Assembly: GCA_046705285.1 (NCBI GenBank)
Contig: JBJKQK010000099.1
Coordinates: forward strand, 1-64,000
Direction: 5' to 3'
Source of the DNA: SCRD01 sp046705285
Lineage (GTDB): Bacteria; Acidobacteriota; Terriglobia; UBA7540
Length of the DNA: 64,000 nucleotides
Positions within the stretch are counted from its first letter, which is position 1, and each line of letters starts with the position of its first letter. Position numbers and translations under genes: made by a program. Shown here piece by piece: positions 18,148 through 27,314 of this stretch. A model generated the notes under the pieces. The model was not told where the DNA came from. It saw only the letters and a program-made list of their open reading frames with translations, and searched no databases.

Positions 18148-19983
18148 TCAAACAGGCAAGGTAATTCGAAAGGTTGTGCCGCGATTAGGCTCGCTTGAAA
18201 AGTCAATGGAACCGTTATGCATCTGAATAATTCGGTAGGCCATTGCCAGGCCTACGCCAGAACCTCCGGGCTTGGTACTGAAATAAAGTGAAAAGATTTT
18301 AGGCTGCACTTCGAGTGGGATTCCCTCTCCCTGATCCGCAATATCAAGCTCCACGCGGCGCTCGGATTTCTTCTGCCGTACTTTCAGCACACCTCCAGAC
18401 GACATAGCCTGGCACCCGTTCAGCACGAGGTTCAGAAGAGCCTGCTTGATAAGGTCGCGGTCAACTTTCAGCTTGGGGACAAGGCCGTCCTTCTCTATCA
18501 CCAGCCGGACTTGATTCTGGCGTGCCTGGGGTTCCGCAAGGGTGAAAACTTCTCGAACAACTTCCTCCAGATCGGTGTCGCTAAGGCGCAACTCAACTGG
18601 GCGCGTAAAGTCGAGGAACGTCTTAACAACACGATCGAGGCGCCGAATCTCTGACGAAAGCGTGTCAAGTTGAGGCTTGACGGTTGCACCGTGCTCTGCG
18701 AGCTTGGCCTTGAGAATTTCCAACTGCAAGACCATGGCGTTCAAAGGATTTCTAACTTCGTGCGCAACTCCTGAAGTGATCCGGCCCAGAGCCGCCAGCC
18801 TTGTCGCTATGGCGATCTGGTCTTCCAGTTTGGCGCGAGTGCTGGCATCCCGAATCGTCACCAGGGCACCCACCGGTTCGCCCTCAGTCTGCGCGAACTG
18901 TACGCTGGCCACAATGCCAGGATTCCCATTCACCTCGTCCTTTTCCTTGGACTCCCAAATCACAGGTTCCCTTTCTTCGAAGGCCGCACGCATCATTCGA
19001 CCCATTGACGAATCCTTGCTGAAGATTTCAAAGGCACTACGATGCAGCAACGAGGCGGGGTCGGAGCCCAGGAACCGCTCCACGGCAGGAGTGGCGAGAA
19101 CCAGTTGATCCTGTTTGTCAAAAAGCAGAAGGCCGTCCGCAAGGTTGGAGAAGAGCTGGTCAAGATTCTCCCTGAACTTTGTAAATGCTGTTTTCTCGCC
19201 TCGAATCTGTTCTCCCAGCAGATTCAACTTGGAGGAGAGAATTCCCCACTCATCTTTGCGGTTGACTTTCAGTGGCTCGGTGTATTCGCCTCGCGCCATG
19301 CGGTCAACGCTGTGTGAAATAGTCTTGAGAGGACGAAGCACGCCGTAAGAGAGCAGACTCGCGGAAAGAGTTGCCAAAAGGAGTGCCAGGACAGCAAGCA
19401 GCAAGGCCTTGCGCAACTCAGGCGTCAACTGGTGGGCGACGAAGACCGTTGACACTCCTACCCGGACGTCACCGAGGGGGCGATCGCCCATTTTGATCGG
19501 CAGGACAATCTCATACACTTTGGGCGGCCCATAGATAACTTCCAATTGGTACAAGAAGCCCGAAGACAAGAGTTCATCAAAGGGTGGTGCAGGGGTAAAC
19601 ACACTGCCGATTTGCGTCGGGTCGTTGTGGACAATTATGATTCGCTTGGTATTCGTTATTGCAGCGTAATAAGTAGTCGGAGAATATCCCACGGCGGACT
19701 CAATCGCCGAGTTCAGGTTGGGATCCTCAGCCAGGCGCGTTTGAATGAACTTGAGAACTGCCTGAGTATCCGATGGTTTCATGCCCGCCGGCAAATGACT
19801 CTGGGCGAGGACGGTCTGAGCCTGATGATAAATCTCATCTGCCACATATCTTCCCCTGCGTCCCACAGCAGCGAGTGCCTCGTGCGTGAGAATGGAGAAA
19901 TAAAGGGCAGAGATAGCTAACACCACGACCAGAACCAACAGTCCGATCAGTGCCGTCAGCTTAGCTTTGAGGCTCAGCCTCAT
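18148..19983 (-). CDS. Sensor histidine kinase (periplasmic Cache-like sensor, HAMP, PAS, HisKA, HATPase)
   Basis: This 611-residue kinase has TM1 at about 8-30, a periplasmic sensor of about 160 residues resembling a single Cache domain, and TM2 at about 190-215. HAMP follows, then a PAS domain (about 275-385), HisKA with the phosphoacceptor H408 in VAHEVRNPLNAM, and a HATPase domain ending in GSGVGLAMAYRI. An AAGGA sequence precedes the ATG. It overlaps the preceding regulator gene by 23 bp, so the two form a cognate pair. The signal is probably a small extracytoplasmic ligand. The pairing with an NtrC-type regulator amid glycan genes recalls PrsK/PrsR-type control of exopolysaccharide genes. 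That functional link is inference. Confidence 0.9.
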   Translation of the reverse strand: MRLSLKAKLTALIGLLVLVVVLAISALYFSILTHEALAAVGRRGRYVADEIYHQAQTVLAQSHLPAGMKPSDTQAVLKFIQTRLAEDPNLNSAIESAVGYSPTTYYAAITNTKRIIIVHNDPTQIGSVFTPAPPFDELLSSGFLYQLEVIYGPPKVYEIVLPIKMGDRPLGDVRVGVSTVFVAHQLTPELRKALLLAVLALLLATLSASLLSYGVLRPLKTISHSVDRMARGEYTEPLKVNRKDEWGILSSKLNLLGEQIRGEKTAFTKFRENLDQLFSNLADGLLLFDKQDQLVLATPAVERFLGSDPASLLHRSAFEIFSKDSSMGRMMRAAFEEREPVIWESKEKDEVNGNPGIVASVQFAQTEGEPVGALVTIRDASTRAKLEDQIAIATRLAALGRITSGVAHEVRNPLNAMVLQLEILKAKLAEHGATVKPQLDTLSSEIRRLDRVVKTFLDFTRPVELRLSDTDLEEVVREVFTLAEPQARQNQVRLVIEKDGLVPKLKVDRDLIKQALLNLVLNGCQAMSSGGVLKVRQKKSERRVELDIADQGEGIPLEVQPKIFSLYFSTKPGGSGVGLAMAYRIIQMHNGSIDFSSEPNRGTTFRITLPV

Positions 19984-21331
19984 ATTCCTTCAACTTGTTA
20001 TGAAGAGTCTTTAGACTGATACCCAGCATCTCTGCTGCGCGGGTCTTATTATTACCGGTAAATGACAGCGTTTCAAAGATCAGGCGCCGCTCCGCCTCCC
20101 CGACCGTCATCCCGGGACGCAGATGAAGATTGTCGTTCACGGCGGCCGTTGCGGTTTTTCCAAAATCGCTGGGGAGGTCTGTGTTGCGAAGGATTTCGCC
20201 GGGATTCATAACCATCATGCGCTCCAGCGTGTTGCGCAGTTCGCGGATGTTGCCTGGCCACGAATGGTGCCGAAGAGCTTCAAGCAGGCTGCTGTCTACG
20301 GCTTTAACTCGCGTGTGATGTTTGCGATTCAACTCTTCGACCAGCGCTTGCGTCAGAGGTTCCAAATCGTCCAGGTGCTCTCGCAGAGGAGGCATTGTAA
20401 TCTGCACGACGTTAAGGCGAAAGTAAAGATCACTTCGAAGCCCACCGTTTGCAACGGCTTCTTCAGGAACCTTATTGGTTGCAGCAAGCACCCGAACGTC
20501 AACCGAAATCTCGTTTTTGCTGCCCAGGCGGCGAAGCTTCGAATCCTCGAGTACCCGCAAGAGCTTGGCCTGCGTCTGTGCAGGCATCTCGCCGATCTCA
20601 TCCAGCAGGAGCGTGCCGCCGTCGGCGAGTTCAAAACACCCCATCCTGCGCTCCACAGCCCCTGTAAAGGCTCCCTTTTCGTGGCCGAAAATCTCGCTCT
20701 CCATCAGGGTCTCGGGAATTGCAGCACAATTGACGGCCACGAAAGGCTTGCTCTTCCGCGGGCTGAGCTCATGGATGGTACGGGCCGCCAGTTCCTTGCC
20801 TGTTCCGCTTTCACCAGTTATCAGAACACTGGCGCGTGAAGGCGCTACTGCGGCAATGACGGACATGACACCTTGCATCTTCTTCGAGCCGCCCACCAAT
20901 TGCCCCAGAATGCCGGCCTCGCGAAGTCGGCGCTGGGCAATTTCAAGTTGCAGCTCGTTTTCACGCCGCTGTAAACAGTTGCGAATTTCGACTTGAAGAC
21001 GCTTCGGATCGACAGGCTTCTCGAGAAAGTTAAAAGCGCCCAATTTGGTGGCTTCAACTGCCTCTTCGATTGTTCCCTGGCCGGTCAGCATAATAAACGT
21101 CACATCAGGACGCGACTCACGGATTTCCCTGAGCACGTCCATGCCGCTCATGCCGGGCATGCGAAGATCGGAAATCACAATGCTGGGGTTAATTGCAGCT
21201 GCCTGTTCCAAAGCTCGCCGGCCATCAGCAGCAACGTCGGCTTCGTATCCCCACATTTTCAGAAGTTCAGCCAGGCCTTCGCGCTCACTGGCATCGTCGT
21301 CAACCACAAGGATTTTGGCTTGCCTTGCCAC
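19961..21331 (-). CDS. NtrC-family sigma54 response regulator
   Basis: This 456-residue activator starts with GTG at 21331, after AAGGAGAG. The receiver domain is intact: acidic triplet DDD at 11-13, phosphoacceptor D55 in SDLRMPG, T83 and K105. The AAA+ domain has Walker A GESGTGKE (173-180), the sigma54-contacting GAFTGA loop (220-225) and the second Walker motif LLLDEIGEM. A Fis-type helix-turn-helix closes the protein (NNKTRAAEMLGISLKTLHNKL). It should remodel RNA polymerase-sigma54 at target promoters after phosphorylation by the overlapping kinase. RpoN is encoded about 20 kb away in this window. Targets are not visible, but the flanking glycan genes are candidates. Confidence 0.94.
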   Translation of the reverse strand: MARQAKILVVDDDASEREGLAELLKMWGYEADVAADGRRALEQAAAINPSIVISDLRMPGMSGMDVLREIRESRPDVTFIMLTGQGTIEEAVEATKLGAFNFLEKPVDPKRLQVEIRNCLQRRENELQLEIAQRRLREAGILGQLVGGSKKMQGVMSVIAAVAPSRASVLITGESGTGKELAARTIHELSPRKSKPFVAVNCAAIPETLMESEIFGHEKGAFTGAVERRMGCFELADGGTLLLDEIGEMPAQTQAKLLRVLEDSKLRRLGSKNEISVDVRVLAATNKVPEEAVANGGLRSDLYFRLNVVQITMPPLREHLDDLEPLTQALVEELNRKHHTRVKAVDSSLLEALRHHSWPGNIRELRNTLERMMVMNPGEILRNTDLPSDFGKTATAAVNDNLHLRPGMTVGEAERRLIFETLSFTGNNKTRAAEMLGISLKTLHNKLKEYEAEPQS

Positions 21332-21356
21332 CTGTCTCTCCTTGACTCACCAATAT

Positions 21357-21385
21357 ATTATAGTTGTCGAGCCTAAACTTTGAAA
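21357..21385 (-). promoter_or_regulatory. Sigma70-type promoter for the regulator/kinase operon
   Basis: On the minus strand, TTTCAA (21385-21380) and a perfect TATAAT (21362-21357) are 17 bp apart. Transcription would start near 21350, giving a short leader with AAGGAGAG before the GTG at 21331. Confidence 0.55.
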
Positions 21386-21528
21386 TGAATCCGAGGTATG
21401 GCGCAAGGCGGAATCAAAAGCGGGTCCCACCTGAACTCGGCATCAGTCAGTACGCTGCGAGCTGTTTTCCAGTGATATTCCCATTTCGGGAAAGTCATCC
21501 AATCGTGAGTTCCAATACGGGATTTGTT

Positions 21529-21558
21529 TTGACTTTGTTCAAGTACCGTTCTTATACT
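21529..21558 (+). promoter_or_regulatory. Sigma70-type promoter for the atypical sigma54 activator
   Basis: TTGACT (21529-21534) and TATACT (21553-21558) are 18 bp apart, close to consensus. Transcription would begin near 21565. This excludes the long open frame from 21364 and supports the ATG at 21604 as the start. Confidence 0.65.
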
Positions 21559-21603
21559 GAGCACGCTTTGCAATTCGTTCAGGCACCTGATAGGACTCAC
21601 ATA

Positions 21604-22971
21604 ATGATCCATGCCCACCTCCTCGTCGTATCGCACGAAAAGCACCTCCGGGACCTCTGCAATGGAGCAGCAGCACGGATGGGGCTTGGCGTAAACTCGG
21701 CTGAATCCGTGCCAGGAGCTCTTGAAATCCTCAGAACTGGCGGGACTGACATCATTCTCGCTGACGCGCAGATGCCGGGCTTTGATGTACGCGATTTCGT
21801 CAACTCTGTGCTGGGAGTTTCACCTGCAGCAGACGTTATCGTGCTGGCAGGGCCTGCGAACTCCGATCTTGCGCGCCGGGCTGTCAAGCACGGCGCGCAA
21901 GACTGCCTGATCGGCCCGTTCGAAGTGAACGAATTGCAGCGCCTGCTTGGACGGCTTGTCCAGAAGAAGCGACTGTCCGAAGAAAACCGTCTGCTTCGTG
22001 AACAACTTGCAACACGGCAGGGTTTGGGAGCCCTGGTTGGGGCTGCAGCGAAGATGCAGAAAGTCTACGAAATGATACTGAAGGTGGCCGTCAAGCGCCA
22101 TCCTGTACTGGTATTGGGAGAAAGCGGCACGGGAAAGGAACTGGTTGCACGTGCGATTCACTCATACGGACCCTGGCGCGATCTCCCGTTCGTTCCCGTT
22201 GATTGCGGCGCCTTGTCTTCCACCCTGATTGAAAGCGAGCTCTTTGGTCATGTTCGCGGGGCCTTCACGGGCGCCAGCCAGAACCGATCGGGCTTGCTGG
22301 TAGCTGGGGGGAAAGGGACCGTCTTTTTGGATGAAATCGCGGAACTCCCGGTGGAACTCCAGTCAAAGCTCCTGCGGGCTATTCAAGAGAAGGAGGTGCG
22401 TCCTGTCGGTAGCAACCAGAGGATTCCGCTCGAAGCTCGCATTATTGCCGGCACCAATCAGCACCTGGAGGGAGCCATTACGCGCGGCACTTTTCGCAAA
22501 GACCTGTTCTTCCGGCTTAATGTTGTCTCCATCAAGTTGCCCCCGCTTCGGGACCGGAAGAACGACATTCCGCTGCTGGTGCATCATTTTGTCGACCGCT
22601 ACAGCGGGACTGCTGGAGACATTAAGGGTGTTTCTTACGATGCCATGAGCCGGCTGATGAGTTACGATTGGCCCGGCAACGTCCGCGAACTCGAAAACTG
22701 CGTTCAACGCGCTCTGGCGCTGGGGTCGGGCCCCGAGATTCAGGTGAGGGACCTGCCTTCAAATCTGCTTTATTCAATACAGAGTGAGAGCGGCGAGCAG
22801 CGGTTTTCTACTTTGAGGGAGATCGAGCGCGATGCCATCCGGCAGGCTTTGGAAGCGACGGGCGGCGACCGGCTCCGCGCTGCCAAGCTGCTCGGAGTCG
22901 GCAAGACGACCGTGTATCGGAAAATCAAGGAGTACGACCTTGAGACCGTTGTGAAACCGTCACATCCGTAG
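21604..22971 (+). CDS. Sigma54-dependent activator with a degenerate receiver domain
   Basis: From the ATG at 21604 the protein has 455 residues. The receiver-like domain (1-120) keeps the aspartate D54 (LADAQMPG) but lost the rest of the active site. The acidic pair is replaced by S10-H11 in LLVVSHEK, the conserved Thr/Ser by A82 and the conserved Lys by G104 (LIGPFE). It is therefore unlikely to be phosphorylated normally. The AAA+ domain is intact, with GESGTGKE (172-179) and GAFTGA (219-224), and the Fis-type HTH is present (DRLRAAKLLGVGKTTVYRKI). It is transcribed divergently from the kinase/regulator operon with no kinase of its own. It may be constitutive or controlled by ligand or protein binding. 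Confidence 0.92.
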   Translation: MIHAHLLVVSHEKHLRDLCNGAAARMGLGVNSAESVPGALEILRTGGTDIILADAQMPGFDVRDFVNSVLGVSPAADVIVLAGPANSDLARRAVKHGAQDCLIGPFEVNELQRLLGRLVQKKRLSEENRLLREQLATRQGLGALVGAAAKMQKVYEMILKVAVKRHPVLVLGESGTGKELVARAIHSYGPWRDLPFVPVDCGALSSTLIESELFGHVRGAFTGASQNRSGLLVAGGKGTVFLDEIAELPVELQSKLLRAIQEKEVRPVGSNQRIPLEARIIAGTNQHLEGAITRGTFRKDLFFRLNVVSIKLPPLRDRKNDIPLLVHHFVDRYSGTAGDIKGVSYDAMSRLMSYDWPGNVRELENCVQRALALGSGPEIQVRDLPSNLLYSIQSESGEQRFSTLREIERDAIRQALEATGGDRLRAAKLLGVGKTTVYRKIKEYDLETVVKPSHP

Positions 22972-23038
22972 CTCTCCTTCCGGTTCGCAGCGGAAAAATC
23001 ATTCGACAATTCTCGCTGTAGAACCGACAATCCATTTG

Positions 23039-24148
23039 ATGGCGACGATCGCTCTTGATGCTACCTACACCGTTGGCCCGCAGCCTTCCGGGGTAGCGGT
23101 GTATTGCCGAAGGCTGATTGAGTCTCTTGCCGAGATAGAAAGCCAGCATCATTATCGGCTCTGCTACCGGCTTTCAAGGTTCAGATCGCGGCGGGAATTC
23201 CTTTGTCCAAAGCCCGCGGCTGGCTCCAACAGGCTGCGCTTTTCCGTGCATTACTACCAGAACCCGTGGACCTTCTGGCTGCCGTGGCAGACAGATGTGT
23301 TTCACAGTCTGGTGCAACGCCCCCCGGCATTTCGATTCAAAAAGGAGATCGTAACCGTTATTGATCTGTTTGCTCTGACAAGCAGAGATTACTCAACGCC
23401 GGATTTTCAGCGAAAGTTTTCCGCCCTGCTGCTGGAGGCGGTGGAGAGGGCCGTTTGCATCATCACCCCCTCGCAGTACACAAGCGACCAGTTGTTGAAG
23501 CACACCAGCGTCTCTCGCGAGAAAATACGCCTGATTCCTTTTGGCGTTGACCTTCCCCGGATTTCTCTCAGCCCGGAACGCCGTGCGTTTGAGCGCGAAC
23601 AGGTAGTGGGGAAGGGCAATGAAATGATTTTCACCGTTGGAGTGATCCAAACCAGGAAAAATACGCTGAACGCCTTGAAGGCGCTGCGGTATCTGCCGGA
23701 GCGTTATCGTTTGGTGATCGCAGGCGGGGACGGGCACGGCAGCGAAGCGATCCACGACTTCATTCGGACTGAAGGACTGGGCTCCCGCGTGGCGCTGCTC
23801 GGTTATGTAACTGCGGAACGTCTTCCCATCCTGTACGATGCCGCCACTGTGTTTCTTTTTCCGTCTTTCGAGGAGGGTTTTGGCCTTCCTGTTCTGGAAG
23901 CAATGGCTCATGGGTTGCCGGTAATAGCCTCGGAAACGTCCTCGTTGCCCGAAGTAGGAGGCGATGCAGCCCTGTACGTCAATCCCCATGAACCGAAAGA
24001 TATCGCTGAAAAGGTGGCCACGGCTGTCGAGAATGAAGACCTGCGCAAGGCGCTGATAGAGCGGGGGCTTGCCCGTGCAAAAATGTTCTCTTGGCGTTGC
24101 ACTGCACAAGCCAATCTGCAAGTCTATAATGAAGTTTTGGCCATGTGA
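23039..24148 (+). CDS. Family 4 glycosyltransferase
   Basis: This 369-residue GT-B enzyme has the C-terminal signature of GT4: a donor-binding region with GVIQTRKN near 200, LLGYVTAERLPILYDAA, and the E-x7-E motif in FEEGFGLPVLEAMAHGLPVI, followed by ETSSLPEVGGDAALYV. It transfers a sugar, often mannose, from a nucleotide or lipid donor in a retaining reaction during surface glycan synthesis. The ATG at 23039 is used; the frame also opens at a TTG one codon earlier. It is followed by a GDP-mannose dehydratase gene after 111 bp, so a GDP-mannose or 6-deoxyhexose donor is plausible. It has no membrane segment. Confidence 0.88.
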   Translation: MATIALDATYTVGPQPSGVAVYCRRLIESLAEIESQHHYRLCYRLSRFRSRREFLCPKPAAGSNRLRFSVHYYQNPWTFWLPWQTDVFHSLVQRPPAFRFKKEIVTVIDLFALTSRDYSTPDFQRKFSALLLEAVERAVCIITPSQYTSDQLLKHTSVSREKIRLIPFGVDLPRISLSPERRAFEREQVVGKGNEMIFTVGVIQTRKNTLNALKALRYLPERYRLVIAGGDGHGSEAIHDFIRTEGLGSRVALLGYVTAERLPILYDAATVFLFPSFEEGFGLPVLEAMAHGLPVIASETSSLPEVGGDAALYVNPHEPKDIAEKVATAVENEDLRKALIERGLARAKMFSWRCTAQANLQVYNEVLAM

Positions 24149-24259
24149 CCCTGGTAGAATATGGGCGGCGCTGTGGCGGGCTGCTACCCGGTCTGCTGAC
24201 TACGAGACCTCAAGCTTGCCGGAGCTCTCGAATGTGGCTAACCTGAAAGACCCTTGAAA

Positions 24260-25258
24260 ATGAAAAAAGCACTGATCACCGGAATTTCAGGCCAGGACGG
24301 AAGTTACCTCGCTGAATACCTGCTCGATCTCGGTTACGAGGTCTGGGGGCTAATACGACGCGAACTGGCGACACTCCGCTGGCTTGAACCCATCGCTCAC
24401 CGGATTGAATTCGTTTATGGCGACATGCGCGACGCAGAGTCACTTGCTGTGGCCTTCCAGAAAGCATGGCCCGACGAACTCTACAACCTGGCCGGGCAGG
24501 TTTTTGTTCCGACCAGTTGGGAGTGTCCGGCTGAGACTCTGGATATTAATGTAGGAGGGCTGGTGCGCCTTCTGCAAATTGTTGAACGCCAGAAGCCCGA
24601 CACGCGTGTCTATCAGGCTTCAACCTCCGAGATGTTTGGGAACACCGGCTGCATCTGTAATGAACAGACGCCTTTCAATCCCGTCTCTCCTTACGGCGTG
24701 TCAAAAATGGCGGCCCACCGGCTGGCCGAGGCATACCGGCATCGTGGACTCTTCGTCGTCGGAGGCATTCTGTTCAACCACGAATCTCCGAGACGCGGAC
24801 CGGAAATGGTGACCCGAAAAATCACCCGTGCAGCAGCGCGATGGGCGCTGGGTGACCGGACCAAACTCAAGCTGGGGAATTTGCATTCGCGGCGCGACTG
24901 GGGATTTGCAGGCGATTACGTGAAGGCCATGCACGCCATGCTGCAGAATGGCCCGGCGAAGGATTACGTGATCGGTACGGGAACCTCACACAGCGTGGAG
25001 GATTTCCTGCGGCTGGTGCTGGTGGAACTCAATGAAATTTCCGGGGATGCGGAACTTCCCTCGTTTGAAGACTGGGTGGAAATCGACTCGCACCTGCTCA
25101 GGACAGGAGAGATTCACGATTTGCGGGCCGATGCCAGTCTTGCACGTCAGGAACTTGGCTGGCAGCCGACCGTGGACTTCCCACAACTGGTCAGAATGAT
25201 GATTGAAGCCGACCTCGCTTCAGCCCATGAGGCTGCCGGAATTCCAGACAAGGCATAA
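24260..25258 (+). CDS. gmd: GDP-mannose 4,6-dehydratase
   Basis: This 332-residue short-chain dehydrogenase/reductase converts GDP-D-mannose to GDP-4-keto-6-deoxy-D-mannose, the first step to GDP-fucose, GDP-rhamnose or perosamine. The N-terminal Rossmann motif is GISGQDGSYLAEYLL. The active site shows QASTSEMFG and the catalytic YxxxK in SPYGVSK. LFNHESPRRGPEMV and LGNLHSRRDWGFAGDYV are diagnostic for GMD within the SDR family. The ATG at 24260 is preferred over a TTG two codons earlier. No reductase or aminotransferase for the keto-sugar is nearby, so the final sugar is unknown. It probably forms a unit with the preceding glycosyltransferase gene. Confidence 0.93.
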   Translation: MKKALITGISGQDGSYLAEYLLDLGYEVWGLIRRELATLRWLEPIAHRIEFVYGDMRDAESLAVAFQKAWPDELYNLAGQVFVPTSWECPAETLDINVGGLVRLLQIVERQKPDTRVYQASTSEMFGNTGCICNEQTPFNPVSPYGVSKMAAHRLAEAYRHRGLFVVGGILFNHESPRRGPEMVTRKITRAAARWALGDRTKLKLGNLHSRRDWGFAGDYVKAMHAMLQNGPAKDYVIGTGTSHSVEDFLRLVLVELNEISGDAELPSFEDWVEIDSHLLRTGEIHDLRADASLARQELGWQPTVDFPQLVRMMIEADLASAHEAAGIPDKA

Positions 25259-25290
25259 TCGGGTCAGCCACCACCCCGAAAACACTCGGA

Positions 25291-26652
25291 TCAAGACTTC
25301 CCAGGGTGAATGAACTTCATGGGTTTACCTTCCGCCCATGGTTTGTAGTGCAGTGCAAAGCGGATGCGCTGGCTGATGGGCGGGTGGCTGTAAAGCCAGA
25401 ACACGATGAAAGGATTGGGATGGGGCGGAGCAAGGTCCTGTTCGCCTATCACCTGAAAGGCCGCTGCTTCTGCGGCATTGGGATTCGCTATGACGCCATG
25501 AGTTACTTCAAGCGCAAACTGGTCGGCCTGATGTTCGTAGTGTCGCGATATGGCATTCACAATCGGGGAAGAGAAGAAAGTCAGTGCTGTCAGCACCATC
25601 AGTATCAAACCCAAGGAGGCCAGATCTCCTTCACCTTCCAGTCCTGTTCGGGGGCCGAACCGGCTAATTAACCTTCTTAGTGCGACAAACCCTATCCCGA
25701 AAAAGACGAGCGTAACCAGTTCAATGAGGACAAATTCTTTGATGATGTGATGGAGGACATAATGCCCGGTCTCATGTCCAACCACTGCCAGAATTTCATC
25801 ATCCGTCAGTTTTCTGATGGCGGTGTTCCACACCACCACGCGCTTGCTGGCCCCCAAACCGGATACATAGGCGTTAATGGTGTTGGTCTTTGCACTGGCG
25901 TCCATCTCAAAGATGCGGGACCGTGGTATTTTGAGGTCGGCATGATGGAGCATTTTCTCGATCTGGGTAACCAGGGCAGGATGGGTATTGTCAAGCGGCT
26001 TGAACTTGTAAAACAGCGGTGTGATAACCCAGGGTAAAACAAAAATGACGAACAGCGTCATCGGAATCGTCGCAGCCCAGAAGTAAAACCACCATCGGCT
26101 CGGGCTGCGCCGTACGATTGAGTAAAAGACCCAGACCAGAAATGCGGACACGACAATATAAATCGCGACGCTTTTGCCCCAGTCTGCCATCCATGAGCCA
26201 AAGGTCTGGTTAAGGAGGCCAAACCGGTGCCCGACCACAAAACCTGAGTAGTAATCGAAAGGGAACTCCAGCACGGTCACGGCACAAAAGAATAGCAATC
26301 CGAAGACAAAGCACTGCACAAAGGAGCGGCGGGAGGTGCGGCGCGCCCAGTTCCGGAAAGACGCCGCTATTCCTGCACGCCAAAAAAAGAAATAAATCAG
26401 GAAGGCAAGAGCGACGCCCGAAAAATAGAGAGCATTTTCGATATTGGAAAGCGCGTCAGCCTCAGCTTTTTTCTTTGGCGACAGTTCATACCCCTTAATG
26501 ACTGGAGGCGGCTGGGTCTTGGACGTAACAGCCTGTTCTGCTTGCGGGGTTGAACTTTTCGCTGCCTGTTGGTGGCTGGCACACAAAGCCGCCCCCTCAA
26601 AACAGACCAGTGTCAAGAGGAGAAAGAGATTCAGTTTGAGGCAAGTTCTCAT
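25291..26652 (-). CDS. Ste24-type M48 zinc metalloprotease (CAAX protease family)
   Basis: This 453-residue membrane protease starts at the ATG at 26652, which overlaps the dcd stop (TGATG). It begins with a signal-like segment (LNLFLLLTLVCFEGAALC), followed by several TM helices. The zinc site is HETGH in VVGHETGHYVLHH, with the third ligand in YEHQADQFALEV. Ste24 enzymes clip prenylated proteins in eukaryotes; bacterial relatives do membrane-protein quality control, like HtpX. The substrate here is unknown. The ~60-residue Pro/Gln/Lys-rich insert after the signal segment is unusual. The coupling to dCTP deaminase has no obvious functional reason. The gene is convergent with gmd. Confidence 0.88.
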   Translation of the reverse strand: MRTCLKLNLFLLLTLVCFEGAALCASHQQAAKSSTPQAEQAVTSKTQPPPVIKGYELSPKKKAEADALSNIENALYFSGVALAFLIYFFFWRAGIAASFRNWARRTSRRSFVQCFVFGLLFFCAVTVLEFPFDYYSGFVVGHRFGLLNQTFGSWMADWGKSVAIYIVVSAFLVWVFYSIVRRSPSRWWFYFWAATIPMTLFVIFVLPWVITPLFYKFKPLDNTHPALVTQIEKMLHHADLKIPRSRIFEMDASAKTNTINAYVSGLGASKRVVVWNTAIRKLTDDEILAVVGHETGHYVLHHIIKEFVLIELVTLVFFGIGFVALRRLISRFGPRTGLEGEGDLASLGLILMVLTALTFFSSPIVNAISRHYEHQADQFALEVTHGVIANPNAAEAAAFQVIGEQDLAPPHPNPFIVFWLYSHPPISQRIRFALHYKPWAEGKPMKFIHPGKS

Positions 26653-27206
26653 CAAATTCGAGGCAACACGATGCCCTGCTGCGCCTGGTACTTGCCTTTT
26701 TTGTCCTTGTAGGAGGTTTCGCAGACTTCGTCGGACTCGAAAAACACGATTTGGCACAGACCTTCGTTTGAATATACACGCGCGGGGAGCGGAGTGGTGT
26801 TGGAAATCTCGAGCGTGACGAATCCTTCCCATTCAGGCTCCAGCGGCGTTACATTCACGATGATCCCGCAGCGTGCGTAGGTCGATTTCCCAACACATAT
26901 CGTTAAGATGCTGCGAGGAATCTTGAAGTATTCCACCGACCGGGCCAGCGCAAAGGAATTGGGCGGAACAATGCAGACCGGCCCCTGGAATTCCACGAAT
27001 GACCGCTCGTCAAAAAGCTTGGGATCCACGATGGAATTGTTGACGTTGGTGAAAATCTTGAATTCATCGGCCACACGCAAATCGTAACCGTAGGATGAAA
27101 GTCCATACGAGATGACGCCGTCCCGTTTCTGGTTTTCGGCAAACGGCGAAATCATTTGGCATTCCTGAACCATACGGCGGATCCAGCGATCATTCTTGAT
27201 AGACAT
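26652..27206 (-). CDS. dcd: dCTP deaminase
   Basis: This 184-residue enzyme deaminates dCTP to dUTP (ammonia released), feeding dTMP synthesis; members of this subtype can also hydrolyse dUTP to dUMP. The trimeric dUTPase-like fold is seen in SSYGYDLRVADEFKIF, GKSTYARCGIIVNVTPLEP and the catalytic Glu in GFVTLEISN. The C-terminus KGKYQAQQGIVLPRI is the usual substrate-covering arm. The ATG at 27206 gives the family's usual length; the frame is open to 27296 but that extension lacks homology. The stop shares a base with the protease start. The gene is divergent from HU. Confidence 0.94.
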   Translation of the reverse strand: MSIKNDRWIRRMVQECQMISPFAENQKRDGVISYGLSSYGYDLRVADEFKIFTNVNNSIVDPKLFDERSFVEFQGPVCIVPPNSFALARSVEYFKIPRSILTICVGKSTYARCGIIVNVTPLEPEWEGFVTLEISNTTPLPARVYSNEGLCQIVFFESDEVCETSYKDKKGKYQAQQGIVLPRI

Positions 27207-27314
27207 CGATACTCCCCTGATTGAAATTATTCCACAGAACCCAGCGGCTTGACCCTGGCGGACAGCCCCGTCAAAGCAGACAGAGCTTCGCATCATAATA
27301 CAGGAGAAAACAAC

